Program-made: the position numbers and the translations under genes | Shown: positions 27,704 to 36,875 of the stretch, piece after piece | Numbering within the stretch: the first letter of the stretch is position 1 | Layout: each line of letters begins with the position of its first letter | DNA from: Ga0077527 sp964433345 | GTDB taxonomy: Bacteria; Pseudomonadota; Gammaproteobacteria; Burkholderiales; SG8-41 | NCBI GenBank assembly: GCA_964433345.1 | Contig: CAYSQJ010000004.1 | Span: forward strand, 1 to 64,000 | Length of the DNA: 64,000 bases | Direction: 5' to 3' | Notes under the pieces: model-generated | Told to the model about the DNA's origin: nothing | The model's database searches: none | Seen by the model: only the letters and a program-made list of their open reading frames with translations

Positions 27704-27733
27704 AACGCGTTTTCCCCGGAAAGGTATCCCTCC

Positions 27734-28186
27734 ATGATGTCCGTAACATCCAGACTCCTGCTTGCCGGCTTCGCCGTGCTGGCTTTCCAACTGCCCGCAG
27801 TGGCCCAGGGCAAGCCCGATCCCGCGCTCGCCGCTGCGGCGAAAGCGCCCGGCGCGAAAGTGATGCCCAGCGGACTGGTCATCGAAATGGTCAAGGAGGG
27901 CCGCGGCACCCAGCCTTCGCCGACATCGACGGTAAAGGTGCATTACCGCGGCATGTTTCGCAACGGCAAGGAATTTGACAGCTCCTTCAGCCGCGGCGAA
28001 CCGATAGAGTTTCCGCTCAACGGCGTGATCAAGTGCTGGACCGAGGGTGTAGGCATGATGAAGGTCGGCGGCGCTGCGCGCCTGACCTGCCCGCCTGCCA
28101 TCGCCTACGGCGCACGCGGCGCCGGCGGCGTCATTCCGCCGAACGCGACGCTGGTGTTCGAAGTGCAGCTGCTGGGCGTGCGCTGA
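27734..28186 (+). CDS. Exported FKBP-type peptidyl-prolyl isomerase
   Basis: This 150-residue protein begins with a signal peptide ending near PAVAQ and carries one FKBP domain from about residue 45. VKVHYRGMFRNGKEFDSS, the FPL segment, GVGMMKVGG and IPPNATLVFEVQLLGV are conserved core motifs. A periplasmic protein-folding role, isomerising proline peptide bonds, is expected. The Cys pair in IKCW and LTCP is unusual for this short form and may form a disulfide outside the cytoplasm. It is likely cotranscribed with the gene before it. Confidence 0.92.
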   Translation: MMSVTSRLLLAGFAVLAFQLPAVAQGKPDPALAAAAKAPGAKVMPSGLVIEMVKEGRGTQPSPTSTVKVHYRGMFRNGKEFDSSFSRGEPIEFPLNGVIKCWTEGVGMMKVGGAARLTCPPAIAYGARGAGGVIPPNATLVFEVQLLGVR

Positions 28187-28276
28187 AGGCTACGGCGCCA
28201 GCCCGGACGCGGGCCGCCGGCAACGGCGAGCCGGCATTTCAATTCGATGCAGCAGGGTTTTTCTGAAGGAGTCGGC

Positions 28277-29626
28277 ATGAGCAGTGCAATGGTTGAAAAC
28301 GTCGAGGCCATTTATCAGCAGATCAAGGCCCGCAATCCCGGCGAGACCGAATTTCACCAGGCGGTGAAGGAGGTGCTCGAGTCCCTCGGCCCGGTACTGG
28401 TCAAGCACCCCGAGTTCGCGGAACTGAAAATCATCGAGCGGGTCAGCGAACCCGAGCGGCAGATCATTTTCAGGGTGCCCTGGCAGGATGACAGGGGCGA
28501 GGTCCACATCAACCGCGGCTTTCGCGTCGAATTCAACAGCGCGCTCGGTGTCTACAAGGGCGGGCTGCGCTTTCATCCCTCGGTCTACCTCGGGATCATC
28601 AAGTTTCTCGGCTTCGAGCAGGTGTTCAAGAACGCGCTGACCGGGCTGCCGATCGGCGGTGCCAAGGGTGGTGCGGATTTCGATCCCAAGGGCAGGTCGG
28701 ACAACGAGATCATGCGTTTCTGCCAGAGCTTCATGACCGAGCTTTACCGCCACCTTGGCGAACACACCGACGTGCCCGCCGGCGACATCGGTGTCGGCGG
28801 CCGCGAACTGGGCTACCTGTTCGGCCAGTACAAGCGGATCACCAACCGCTATGAATCGACCGTGCTCACCGGCAAGGGCATCAGTTGGGGCGGCTCTCTG
28901 GTGCGCACCGAGGCCACCGGCTATGGCGCCGTCTACTTCGTGCGCGAGATGCTGAAAATGCGCAAGGAATCTCTGGACGGCAAGACCTGCGTCGTATCCG
29001 GATCCGGCAATGTCGCGATCTACACCATGGAGAAGCTTGGCGAGCTGGGCGCCAAGGTGGTTGCCTGCTCGGACTCCAACGGCGTGATCGTTCACGAGAA
29101 GGGCATCGACCTCGATCTCGTCAAGCGGCTCAAGGAAGTCGAGCGCCGGCGCATCGCGGATTACGCGAATTACCACAAGGACGCGAAATACCTTGCCGGC
29201 GGCAACATCTGGAAAGTGCCCTGCCAGGTCGCGATGCCCTCGGCGACGCAGAACGAGATCAACGGCAACGACGCGCGCCATCTGGTCAGCAATGGCTGCA
29301 TCGCAGTCGGGGAGGGCGCGAACATGCCGACCACCCCGGAGGGAGTCAAGGTTTTCCTCGATGCCGGCATCGCCTACGGGCCGGGCAAGGCGGCGAATGC
29401 AGGCGGCGTCGCCACCTCGGCGCTGGAGATGCAGCAGAACGCAAGCCGGGATTCGTGGAGCTTCGAGTTCACCGAACGCAAGCTCGACGACATCATGACC
29501 AGGATCCACGCCAGCACCTACGAAACCGCGGAGGAGTATGGCGTTCCGGGCAACTATGTCGTGGGCGCCAATGTCACCGGATTCATCCGTGTCGCCAACG
29601 CGATGGTGGCGCTCGGCTGCATCTGA
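28277..29626 (+). CDS. gdhA: NADP-specific glutamate dehydrogenase
   Basis: This 449-residue cytoplasmic enzyme interconverts 2-oxoglutarate plus ammonium and glutamate. The substrate region YKGGLRFHPSV and the catalytic-lysine region PIGGAKGGADFDPKG are intact, the cofactor fold SGSGNVAIYTMEKL lies near residue 238, and length fits the hexameric NADP type. The ATG at 28277 follows AAGGAG. The neighbouring amidase cluster would release ammonia, so a role in nitrogen assimilation fits, but cotranscription is not shown. Confidence 0.95.
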   Translation: MSSAMVENVEAIYQQIKARNPGETEFHQAVKEVLESLGPVLVKHPEFAELKIIERVSEPERQIIFRVPWQDDRGEVHINRGFRVEFNSALGVYKGGLRFHPSVYLGIIKFLGFEQVFKNALTGLPIGGAKGGADFDPKGRSDNEIMRFCQSFMTELYRHLGEHTDVPAGDIGVGGRELGYLFGQYKRITNRYESTVLTGKGISWGGSLVRTEATGYGAVYFVREMLKMRKESLDGKTCVVSGSGNVAIYTMEKLGELGAKVVACSDSNGVIVHEKGIDLDLVKRLKEVERRRIADYANYHKDAKYLAGGNIWKVPCQVAMPSATQNEINGNDARHLVSNGCIAVGEGANMPTTPEGVKVFLDAGIAYGPGKAANAGGVATSALEMQQNASRDSWSFEFTERKLDDIMTRIHASTYETAEEYGVPGNYVVGANVTGFIRVANAMVALGCI

Positions 29627-29673
29627 ACGCCGCCGCGCGGCCGGCGGGTTTAAACCAAGGGAGTCAAACGAAC

Positions 29674-30519
29674 ATGATCATCGATTCGCAGATCCACGCC
29701 TACGAGGCGAACACCCCGAAACGACCCTGGCGCACGGTGCCGAACTGGCCGCCCTCGGCCACCGGCGACGAGATGGTCGCGGCGATGGACAAGGTTGGCG
29801 TCGACGGCGCGATCTTCATTTCCTCGTTTTCGATGTACGGCTATGACGCGAGCTACGCAGTCGAAGTGCAGAAGGCCCATCCTGGAAAATTCGGCCTGGT
29901 CAAACCGGTGGATCCTGATGACCCTGCAGTGGAGGATGTGGTCGCCGAATGGAAAAAGACGCCAGGCACGGTCGGCATCCGCGCGCTGATGAAGCCGGAT
30001 TCGCCGCATCGCGTTGGCCACCCCGGCCTCGACCGCATGCTGCGCGCCGCGGCACGCCACGGTTTTCCGGTGAACATCCTGTGCTGGGGCAACCTCGAGG
30101 CAGGCGCCGCGCTGATCGACCGCCATCCTGAAACGCGCTTCATTCTCGACCACCTCGGCATCATGCAACCGCATGAGCCCTCGTCGCGTGCCGCAGAGCC
30201 CTGGGCCGATCTGCCGAAGGTACTGGAACTGGCCAAGCGCCCGAACCTGGTGATCAAGGTCAGCGGCGCCTGCACGCTGTCGAAGGAACCCTATCCCTAC
30301 CCGGACATCTGGGATCCGCTGGCGCGCGTATTTGATGCCTGGGGTTTCGAACGCTGCCTGTGGGGTACCGACTGGACCCGTGCCTACGCTGTGGTCAATT
30401 ACGAGCAGGCGGTGGAGCCCTTCCGGATGACCGATCGCATCAGCGACAGCGAGCGGGCGATGCTGATGGGCGGCGCCTGTGCGAAAGCCTATGGCTGGAA
30501 GCCGGTGGTCACGCGCTGA
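29674..30519 (+). CDS. Amidohydrolase 2-family (TIM-barrel) hydrolase or decarboxylase
   Basis: This 281-residue protein matches the amidohydrolase-2 family, which includes lactonases and decarboxylases such as PDC hydrolase and ACMS decarboxylase. It begins MIIDSQIHAYE, with QIH where many members have DxHxH, so metal binding may be partial. ILDHLGIMQP supplies the barrel His, and GTDWTRAY near residue 232 supplies the C-terminal Asp. AAGGGAG lies 11 to 17 bases before the ATG. It ends just before a rho-independent terminator, closing the gene group begun at 28277. Confidence 0.82.
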   Translation: MIIDSQIHAYEANTPKRPWRTVPNWPPSATGDEMVAAMDKVGVDGAIFISSFSMYGYDASYAVEVQKAHPGKFGLVKPVDPDDPAVEDVVAEWKKTPGTVGIRALMKPDSPHRVGHPGLDRMLRAAARHGFPVNILCWGNLEAGAALIDRHPETRFILDHLGIMQPHEPSSRAAEPWADLPKVLELAKRPNLVIKVSGACTLSKEPYPYPDIWDPLARVFDAWGFERCLWGTDWTRAYAVVNYEQAVEPFRMTDRISDSERAMLMGGACAKAYGWKPVVTR

Positions 30520-30544
30520 CCGCAACGGCTGGCGCAGGACAAAA

Positions 30545-30572
30545 CAAAAACCCGCGGTTGCGGGTTTTTTTG
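30545..30572 (+). terminator. Rho-independent terminator
   Basis: AACCCGC at 30549-30555 pairs with GCGGGTT at 30560-30566 around a short GGTT loop, followed by a run of T. A-rich sequence on the 5' side allows it to work in both directions. Confidence 0.88.
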
Positions 30573-30687
30573 TTATAAAAATCTGGATCAATCGATGGCG
30601 GGCAGCTGAAGCTGAGAGCATAAATTTAGAGCGAAGCCGGATAGTGGCTCGTTCAATGAAATGAAGAAATAACTTTGCGGGGTATTT

Positions 30688-32319
30688 ATGAGCGACCTTG
30701 ATCTGAACTATCTCTCGATTGCCGAAGCTGCGGCGCTGATCCGGTCCGGCAAGCTCTCGCCGGTGGAGCTGACGGAAGGGTTGTTGGCGCGCATCGGTCA
30801 GCTGGACCACCGCGTGCGCGCCTTCATCACCCTCACTGCGGAGCAGGCGCTTGTTGCCGCGCGGGAGGCTGAGCAGGACATAAGGCGCGGTCGTTATCGG
30901 GGTCCGCTCCACGGCATACCCTTCGGCCTCAAGGATATTTACGATACCGCCGGCGTCCTGACTTCCGGCGGTTCCGCAGTCTGCGCGGAGAATGTGCCGA
31001 CGCAGGACTCGACGGCTGCCCGCAAGCTGCTGGAGGCCGGCGGCATACTGCTGGGCAAGCTGCAGACGCATGAGTTTGCGCACGGCGGCCCTTCCTTTGA
31101 TCTGCCCTGGCCGCCTTCACGCAATCCCTGGGATCTGTCGCGATTCACCGGTGGTTCGTCCAGCGGCTCCGCTGCGGCGATTGCAGCAGGCTTCATGCCC
31201 GCCGCGATGGGTTCGGACACCGGCGGCTCGATCCGCGGCCCGGCGTCGTTTTGCGGGATTACCGGCTTCATGCCCACGTTCGGACTGGTGAGCCGTGCGG
31301 GCGTAATGCCCAACTCGTTTACCTTTGACCACTGCGGCCCGATGGCGCGCAGCGCAGAGGACTGCGCGATTTTGCTGCAGGCGCTTGCCGGATACGACGC
31401 GGCAGACCCGGGCAGCATCCGTCATGAGGTCGCGGATTTCCGCGGTCGCCTGGGTCAACCGGTAAAGGGGCTGCGCATCGGTGTGCTGCGGCATTACTGG
31501 GAGGAGGACATACCGGTCACTCCCGAGCATGCCCGTTCACTGGAGGAGGCGGTCAAGGTGTTCGAGGGCCTGGGCGCGAGCGTCAGCACCTGTCGCATCC
31601 GGCCCGTCCAGGATGGCTTTGACATCAAGGTGATCATTGCGGAAAGCGAGATCTTTTCGATTCACCAGGAAAGCCTGATCCGCAGTCCCGGGAAGTATGG
31701 CCGCGATTTTCTGGGCCGGGCGCTGCCGGCCTGCGTGTTCCAGTCGGCTGATTACGTGCAGGCGCTGCGTGAGCACCGGCGCTACCTGGACGAGCTGCTG
31801 CCGGTTTTTGAGCAGTTCGATGTGCTGCTGGCCAGCGGATTCGGTCCGGCGCCCCGCTTCGAGGATTACCGCACGGAAAATTTCTGGCTGAAGAGCAATG
31901 TGTGCACGCCTTCGAATACCGGCCGCAATCCGGCGCTGGCGCTGCCCTGTGGTTACAGCAGTGGCGGATTGCCGCTGGGCATGCAGCTCATCGGACGACC
32001 GGGTGATGACGCACGCGTGCTGCAGGCTGGTCATGCGTTTCAGCAGGCGACCGACTGGCACCTGCGCCGGCCGCAACTCGCCGGTGGTGAGGCGCTGCCG
32101 GTTCCGGACCTGAAAGCCAACGAGCCGAAGCCGTCGAACCTGACTGCTGCCCAGCAATCCCATGTCGAGCAGATGGCGCGGCAGGCGGGACTTAAGCTTG
32201 ATGACCGGCAGATGATGATCCTGATGGAAACCGCGCCGCATGCCCTGGCGATGGCCGGGCGCATGCGCAAGCCGCGCGGACGCATGGAGCATCCATCCCT
32301 GGTGTTTCGCTTTGATTGA
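30688..32319 (+). CDS. Amidase (AS family) with fused AtzG-like C-terminal tail
   Basis: This 543-residue amidase-signature enzyme hydrolyses an amide. The Ser-cisSer-Lys triad is K82 (FGLKDI), S157 (GGSSSGS) and S181 (DTGGSIR). The catalytic core ends near residue 470. The remaining 55 or so residues (LTAAQQSHVEQMARQAGL onward, ending HPSLVF) resemble the small AtzG-like protein encoded at 36195, so this looks like a fusion of catalytic and small subunits. It is convergent with the three-protein amidase operon on the other strand. Substrate is unknown; AtzE-type carboxybiuret hydrolase or another urea or amide compound is possible. Confidence 0.88.
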   Translation: MSDLDLNYLSIAEAAALIRSGKLSPVELTEGLLARIGQLDHRVRAFITLTAEQALVAAREAEQDIRRGRYRGPLHGIPFGLKDIYDTAGVLTSGGSAVCAENVPTQDSTAARKLLEAGGILLGKLQTHEFAHGGPSFDLPWPPSRNPWDLSRFTGGSSSGSAAAIAAGFMPAAMGSDTGGSIRGPASFCGITGFMPTFGLVSRAGVMPNSFTFDHCGPMARSAEDCAILLQALAGYDAADPGSIRHEVADFRGRLGQPVKGLRIGVLRHYWEEDIPVTPEHARSLEEAVKVFEGLGASVSTCRIRPVQDGFDIKVIIAESEIFSIHQESLIRSPGKYGRDFLGRALPACVFQSADYVQALREHRRYLDELLPVFEQFDVLLASGFGPAPRFEDYRTENFWLKSNVCTPSNTGRNPALALPCGYSSGGLPLGMQLIGRPGDDARVLQAGHAFQQATDWHLRRPQLAGGEALPVPDLKANEPKPSNLTAAQQSHVEQMARQAGLKLDDRQMMILMETAPHALAMAGRMRKPRGRMEHPSLVFRFD

Positions 32320-32364
32320 ACTTTGCCCGGTCCGGGGCCGGAGGTGCTGTGAACGGAAGTTTGT

Positions 32365-33678
32365 TCAGCGGCCCGAGAGTACGGACTCGGCCCAGGCCGC
32401 GTCACGATAGAGGCCCAGGTCGTTGCCGCAGGAGGCGATGAGCTGCACTCCAACGGGAAGGCCGGCCTGTCCGAGGCCGCAGGGCAGTGTCATGCAAGGC
32501 ATTTGCAGCAAGGTCCACATCAGCCCGAAAGTGGGCTCCCCGGTGCCCGAAATATCCGGTGCTTCACTGGGCGCGCTCGGCGCCATCAGCAGCTCGTATC
32601 CGGGCATGACACCGGACATCCAGTGCTGGCAGCGTTTCATTGTGGCCACCGCGGCTTCGTAGGACTCCCGCGTGACCTGTCCGCCGGCGGCAATGCGCCG
32701 GGTCAGGCTGTCTGAGATCTTTGCCGGATGACGGGTGCGCTCGTAGGTGAGCGCCCGAAAAAATTCATAGGAACTCAGGCGGATCTGCACCTCGTTCAAT
32801 TCCGCGAACTCTGACGGCAGTTCGATCTCGCCCACCGTCGCGCCCGCCGCGCGGAATCGCTCGGCGCATTGCGTCAGCGACTGTTGAACCGAGGGGGAGG
32901 CTTCGCTCCACCAGGGCGTGCGGCAGAGGCCGATGCGCGGCGCTTTCCCTGCACGGAAAGTGGTCGCTTCGACGGGCAATCCCGACAACAGCGCGGTCAG
33001 CATGCCGGCGTCGGTCACGGTTCTCGACAGAACGCCGATGGTGTCCAGTGACTCCGCGAGAAACTTCAGGCCTGCACGGTTGATCAGTCCGAAGCCGGGC
33101 TTGTAGCCGACGACACCGCAATAGGCTGCAGGCCGGATGATCGAGGATGAGGTCTGTGTGCCCAGCGCGAGGGGCACCATGAAGTCCGCGACGGCTGCGC
33201 CGGATCCGCTCGACGAGCCTCCGGGAGTCTGGGTCAGACGATGCGGGTTGCGCGTCTTGTTGGGATGGCGCGTGGCAAATTCGGTCGATACCGTCTTGCC
33301 CAGGATGACTCCCCCCAGTTCACGGATCTGCGCGACACAGGCGGCGTCGGCCACCGGCCGGTGGCCCTGGTAGATCGGAGATCCGTAACCGGTCGGCATG
33401 TCGCAGGTGTCGATGACATCCTTGATGCCGACCGGAATGCCGTGGAGCCAGGAGCGGGGGCGTTCGCGGTCGACCGCCCGTGCCTGTGCCAAGGCTGCCT
33501 CGGGGTCTACCCAGGCCCAGGCCTGCACGGCGTCCTCCCGCAGCGCGATGCGATCCAGGCAGGCTGACACCAGGTCCTCCGATGTCAATTCGCCTGCATG
33601 GATTGCAGCACTTGCCTGCGTGGCGGACAGACTCAGGATTCCGCCGTGAGGTACCGTCAATTCGGATGTAACCGACAT
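32365..33678 (-). CDS. Amidase (AS family)
   Basis: This 437-residue amidase-signature enzyme has triad residues K86 (VGIKDV), S155 (GGSSSGSG) and S179 (GTQTSSSII). The last motif departs from the usual DTGGS, which suggests a changed substrate pocket. It lacks the AtzG-like tail. It lies 19 bases after the receptor gene and is the last gene of the operon running from 36398. Its combination with a second amidase and a receptor suggests stepwise hydrolysis of one imported compound. Confidence 0.88.
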   Translation of the reverse strand: MSVTSELTVPHGGILSLSATQASAAIHAGELTSEDLVSACLDRIALREDAVQAWAWVDPEAALAQARAVDRERPRSWLHGIPVGIKDVIDTCDMPTGYGSPIYQGHRPVADAACVAQIRELGGVILGKTVSTEFATRHPNKTRNPHRLTQTPGGSSSGSGAAVADFMVPLALGTQTSSSIIRPAAYCGVVGYKPGFGLINRAGLKFLAESLDTIGVLSRTVTDAGMLTALLSGLPVEATTFRAGKAPRIGLCRTPWWSEASPSVQQSLTQCAERFRAAGATVGEIELPSEFAELNEVQIRLSSYEFFRALTYERTRHPAKISDSLTRRIAAGGQVTRESYEAAVATMKRCQHWMSGVMPGYELLMAPSAPSEAPDISGTGEPTFGLMWTLLQMPCMTLPCGLGQAGLPVGVQLIASCGNDLGLYRDAAWAESVLSGR

Positions 33679-33697
33679 TTGAATTTCCCGCTCCGGT

Positions 33698-34669
33698 TTA
33701 CTCGCCGGTGATGTTGGCCGCCTTGATCACCTTGGCCCATTTTTCCTGCTCGGAGGCCATCAGCTTGGCAAATGCCGGTGTCGACATCCTGTTGACGTCA
33801 ACGCCCTGGTCGTTCAGGCGCTTGACGACATCTGGCGATTCCAGCGCTGTGTTGACGGCGCCGTGCATGGCGGAAACGACGGCTGAAGGCAGGCCCTTGG
33901 GGCCAAACAGCCCGAACCAGATCTGCGACTGGTAACCCGGGACCGATTCGCTGATCGTCGGCAGGCCGGGCAATGCCGGATTGGGCTTCGGCCCCCCGAC
34001 GGCGATAGCCTTGAGCCGGTTGGCACGGACATGGCCGATGACCGTGGGAATCGATCCGATCTGCAACTGGGTGTTGCCGGCCGCGGTGTCAGCGATGGCC
34101 GGACCGCCACCCTTGAAGGGGATATGGGTCATGTTTACGCCGGCCATCAGTTTGAACAGTTCGGTGTTCATGTGCGGAAACCCGCCCACGCCGGAGGATG
34201 AATACAGCAGTTCGCCGGGCCGTTTCTTCGCCAGTGCGATCAGGTCCTTCACGGAGTTCACCGGCAGATGCGGGTTGACGACGAGCGCGCTGTCGGAGAG
34301 TCCGATCATGGCCACCGAGTCAAATGATTTCACGAGATCGACGTTCGAGCCCTTGTTGATCAGGTAGCCGTAACCCGTGGAATTGAGCAGAAAGGTGTAA
34401 CCGTCCGGCGGTTGTTGCGCGGTGAACTGCATGCCGACGATGGCGCCCGCCCCGGCGCGATTCTCGACTACGAACTGCTGTCCCAGGCGCTTGGTGAGGT
34501 CCATTGCGAGTATGCGCGTGACGATGTCGGTGCTGCCGCCGGGAGACCAGGGCACAACAATGCGCACGGGACGCTCGGGCCATGCCGCGCCTGCTTCGAT
34601 CGGGGTAAACAATGCGGTCATCACAACAAGCGCTGCCGCGCCTGCACTGCGTTTTACAACTGCTTTCAT
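33698..34669 (-). CDS. Bug/TctC-family periplasmic solute-binding receptor
   Basis: This is a 323-residue exported receptor. The ATG at 34669 has GGAGG five bases upstream and opens a signal peptide ending near EAGAA. The mature start WPERPVRIVVPWSPGGSTD and the central IPFKGGGPAIADTAAG are family-typical. It lies between two amidase genes on the same strand, so its ligand is probably the amide substrate of the operon or a breakdown product. No TctAB genes are nearby. Confidence 0.92.
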   Translation of the reverse strand: MKAVVKRSAGAAALVVMTALFTPIEAGAAWPERPVRIVVPWSPGGSTDIVTRILAMDLTKRLGQQFVVENRAGAGAIVGMQFTAQQPPDGYTFLLNSTGYGYLINKGSNVDLVKSFDSVAMIGLSDSALVVNPHLPVNSVKDLIALAKKRPGELLYSSSGVGGFPHMNTELFKLMAGVNMTHIPFKGGGPAIADTAAGNTQLQIGSIPTVIGHVRANRLKAIAVGGPKPNPALPGLPTISESVPGYQSQIWFGLFGPKGLPSAVVSAMHGAVNTALESPDVVKRLNDQGVDVNRMSTPAFAKLMASEQEKWAKVIKAANITGE

Positions 34670-34779
34670 AGGGCCTCCAGTTTCAAGATTGTGTTCTGGC
34701 CGCCGGATACTTTCGGACAGCCACTCGAACCTGCCTCCTCCCAGCAAGAATCAGACCTGCCGGCCTTGCTGCATTGTTT

Positions 34780-36189
34780 TTATTTGTCGACGGGTCTTGG
34801 CAACACCGGATGCTGCTTGGTCCATGCTGTCGCCGCCTCATAAGCTGCACCAACCCGGTACACCGTGGCCTCATTATAGGGCGCGCCGACGATCTGGATG
34901 CCGAGCGGCAAACCTTCACTGCTGAAGCCGGCCGGCACCGCGATGGCAGGACTGCCCGTCACATTGAAAGGCGCGCGCGCCTGACGGCTGTAGATGAATT
35001 CGCAGGCCTCATGATCGTCGATGCGGCAGGCAGGGTCGTGGGCGCTCGCGGTGACGATGACGTCGAAGTCATTGAACAGCGCATGGAACTCCGCGGTGTA
35101 TTTTGCCCGCAACCGGAGTGCGTTGATGTAGTCGCTGGCACTGTACATCGCGCCGTAGAGGAAACGCTGGCGGGTGATTTCACCATAGTCCTGCGGCCGT
35201 TCGCGCAGCCAGTTTTGATGTATGGCGTAAGACTCGGACCCCATGATGACGCGGTTGCAGGCCTGGAATTTGCTCAGCGGTATGGTCTGGACCTCGCTGA
35301 CCTGTGCGCCCAGTTCCTGCATTTTCATGACTGCGGCATCCACTGCCGCGCCCATTTGGGCATCGGCCTTGATGTCGTCATGATAAAAATGCCTGAGCCA
35401 TCCGATGCGCACGCCCTTGAGGCCGCTGTTAATCAGCCCCGTGTAGTCGACGCCGGGCCGGGCCACGCTGCCGGGATCGTGGCCGTCATGGCCTGCAAGA
35501 ACGTTGAGCACGGTCGCATTGTCCTGCACCGTGCGCGTCAGCGGTCCGACATGGTCAAGCGAATAAGCCAGGGGGAACACGCCGCGTCGGCTGACCAGCC
35601 CGTAGGTGGGTTTGATGCCGGTGACACCGCACATTGTTGAAGGATTGCGTATCGATCCGCCGGTGTCGGAGCCGATGGCGAAGGGCAGGAATCCGGCGGC
35701 AGTGGCAACGCCTGAGCCACTGGACGATCCGCCGCAGAAGTGATCGCGGTTCCACGGATTGCGGGCCGGAGGCCAGGGCAGGTCGAAGCAGGGGCCGCCG
35801 ATTGCAAACTCGTGAGTGGACAGCTTGCCCATGAAAACCGCGCCGGCAGCACGCAATTTCCGGGTGACAAAAGCATCCTCCCCGGCAATGTTGTCTTTCA
35901 GGATGGCGGAGTGGGCCGTGGTCGGCAGTCCAGCGTAATCAATGATGTCCTTGAGGCCGTAGGGTACGCCATGCAGGGGGCCGCGCCATTGACCCGCGAC
36001 GATCTCGGCTTCGGCCCGTCGGGCGTCGGCGAGTGCGATCTCCGGCGTGAACCGCAGGAAGGCGTTCAACTGGCCGTCGTATTGTTCGATCCGGGCGATC
36101 AGGGCCTGGGTCCATTCCACAGGAGAGAGTTTCCGGTCACGGATCAGCGCCGAGGCTTCCGCGATCGTGAGATAAGCGAGGTCGCTCAT
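34780..36189 (-). CDS. Amidase (AS family), AtzE-like catalytic subunit
   Basis: This 469-residue amidase-signature enzyme has the triad K80 (YGLKDI), S155 (GGSSSGSG) and S179 (DTGGSIR). It starts five bases after the stop of the AtzG-like small gene, the arrangement seen for AtzG–AtzE carboxybiuret hydrolase. Its N-terminal half is very similar to the amidase at 30688, for example SDLxYLxIAEAxALIR, so the two are close paralogs; only the latter carries the small-subunit tail. A two-subunit amide hydrolase is expected. The exact substrate is not known. Confidence 0.9.
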   Translation of the reverse strand: MSDLAYLTIAEASALIRDRKLSPVEWTQALIARIEQYDGQLNAFLRFTPEIALADARRAEAEIVAGQWRGPLHGVPYGLKDIIDYAGLPTTAHSAILKDNIAGEDAFVTRKLRAAGAVFMGKLSTHEFAIGGPCFDLPWPPARNPWNRDHFCGGSSSGSGVATAAGFLPFAIGSDTGGSIRNPSTMCGVTGIKPTYGLVSRRGVFPLAYSLDHVGPLTRTVQDNATVLNVLAGHDGHDPGSVARPGVDYTGLINSGLKGVRIGWLRHFYHDDIKADAQMGAAVDAAVMKMQELGAQVSEVQTIPLSKFQACNRVIMGSESYAIHQNWLRERPQDYGEITRQRFLYGAMYSASDYINALRLRAKYTAEFHALFNDFDVIVTASAHDPACRIDDHEACEFIYSRQARAPFNVTGSPAIAVPAGFSSEGLPLGIQIVGAPYNEATVYRVGAAYEAATAWTKQHPVLPRPVDK

Positions 36190-36194
36190 GGCGC

Positions 36195-36398
36195 TTATCT
36201 CGCTGCCGGCAGCACAAAGACATGTGCCGGTTCATCCTCGGGGGACAGGCTGGCGACATCCAGCGCGCCACGGCGCGCGTCCGCCAGTTTTGCCGCATTC
36301 AGCAGCATCGCCAGGTCGGAATCGGCAATGCGGGTAAGGCCGAGCTGACGGGCAAGCCTGTGCGCTTCCGACAGTTCTTCTGGGGACAGCTGTTTCAT
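36195..36398 (-). CDS. AtzG-like small amidase subunit
   Basis: This 67-residue protein begins MKQLSPEELSEAHRLARQ after a GGAGG site and ends HVFVLPAAR. It resembles AtzG/GatC-like small proteins that pair with amidases. Its helices align with the C-terminal tail of the amidase at 30688 (LSPEEL with LTAAQQ; LARQLGL with MARQAGL; PAHVFVL with PSLVFRF). It is the first gene of the operon. Stabilising the amidase or shaping its active site is the inferred role. ATG 36425 would give a longer form. Confidence 0.72.
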   Translation of the reverse strand: MKQLSPEELSEAHRLARQLGLTRIADSDLAMLLNAAKLADARRGALDVASLSPEDEPAHVFVLPAAR

Positions 36399-36875
36399 GA
36401 AGGGTTTCCTCCTCGCTTCATGCACGACAATGTGGCGGTGTAACGGGGACGGCGACCACGTGCATGGAAAAGATTGGTGGAGCGGGCGATGGGCCCAGAA
36501 TGCCGGAATTTATGCACCATTCGCATCATCAGTAAATCATTTTTGTCACTCAAGTCAAGCCGGCACAGGGGCAGAAGGGCAGCGACACGGCATCGCACAT
36601 GACGCAGACTTGGCGTCCGTCATCCAGCGACACTTGCAGCGTATCGGTGATGGATCGCGCGCGCCGGGCGCTGATTTTCCGCGATGCCGGCACCGTCACG
36701 GACGGCTGTCCACGTCAGCGCATGACTGTCATGAATGGACGACAGTCCGATGCTGTCCGCCGTCCTCCGCGTGCCGCCGAATCCGGTATCATCCTTCGGC
36801 AACTTTTACCACTTGTCCGCAGTGTCAGACGGGTATGGGGCTCGTCATGCGCTGTCAACCAATCCGGAGACTGCA
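36399..36875. other. Intergenic region of 477 bases between divergent genes
   Basis: This is the only gap over 300 bases. It should hold the promoters of the amidase operon (left) and the methyltransferase gene (right). I see one candidate promoter toward the left and a small inverted repeat, and nothing convincing in the right half. Open frames across it lack coding character. Confidence 0.6.
36531..36558 (-). promoter_or_regulatory. Candidate promoter of the amidase operon
   Basis: On the minus strand TTGACT at 36558-36553 and TTTACT at 36536-36531 are spaced by 16 bases, about 130 bases before the AtzG-like start. A small inverted repeat (ATGC at 36512, GCAT at 36523) lies just downstream and could be an operator. 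No regulator gene is adjacent. Confidence 0.35.

Noticed and set aside
29650..31083. Long minus-strand frame across the amidohydrolase end and amidase start
   Set aside because: It crosses a rho-independent terminator and two well-supported genes, and its translation shows no protein family.
36599..36870. Open frames in the 477-base gap before the methyltransferase gene
   Set aside because: They lack ribosome sites and show irregular codon use; the true gene starts at 36876 with a signal peptide.
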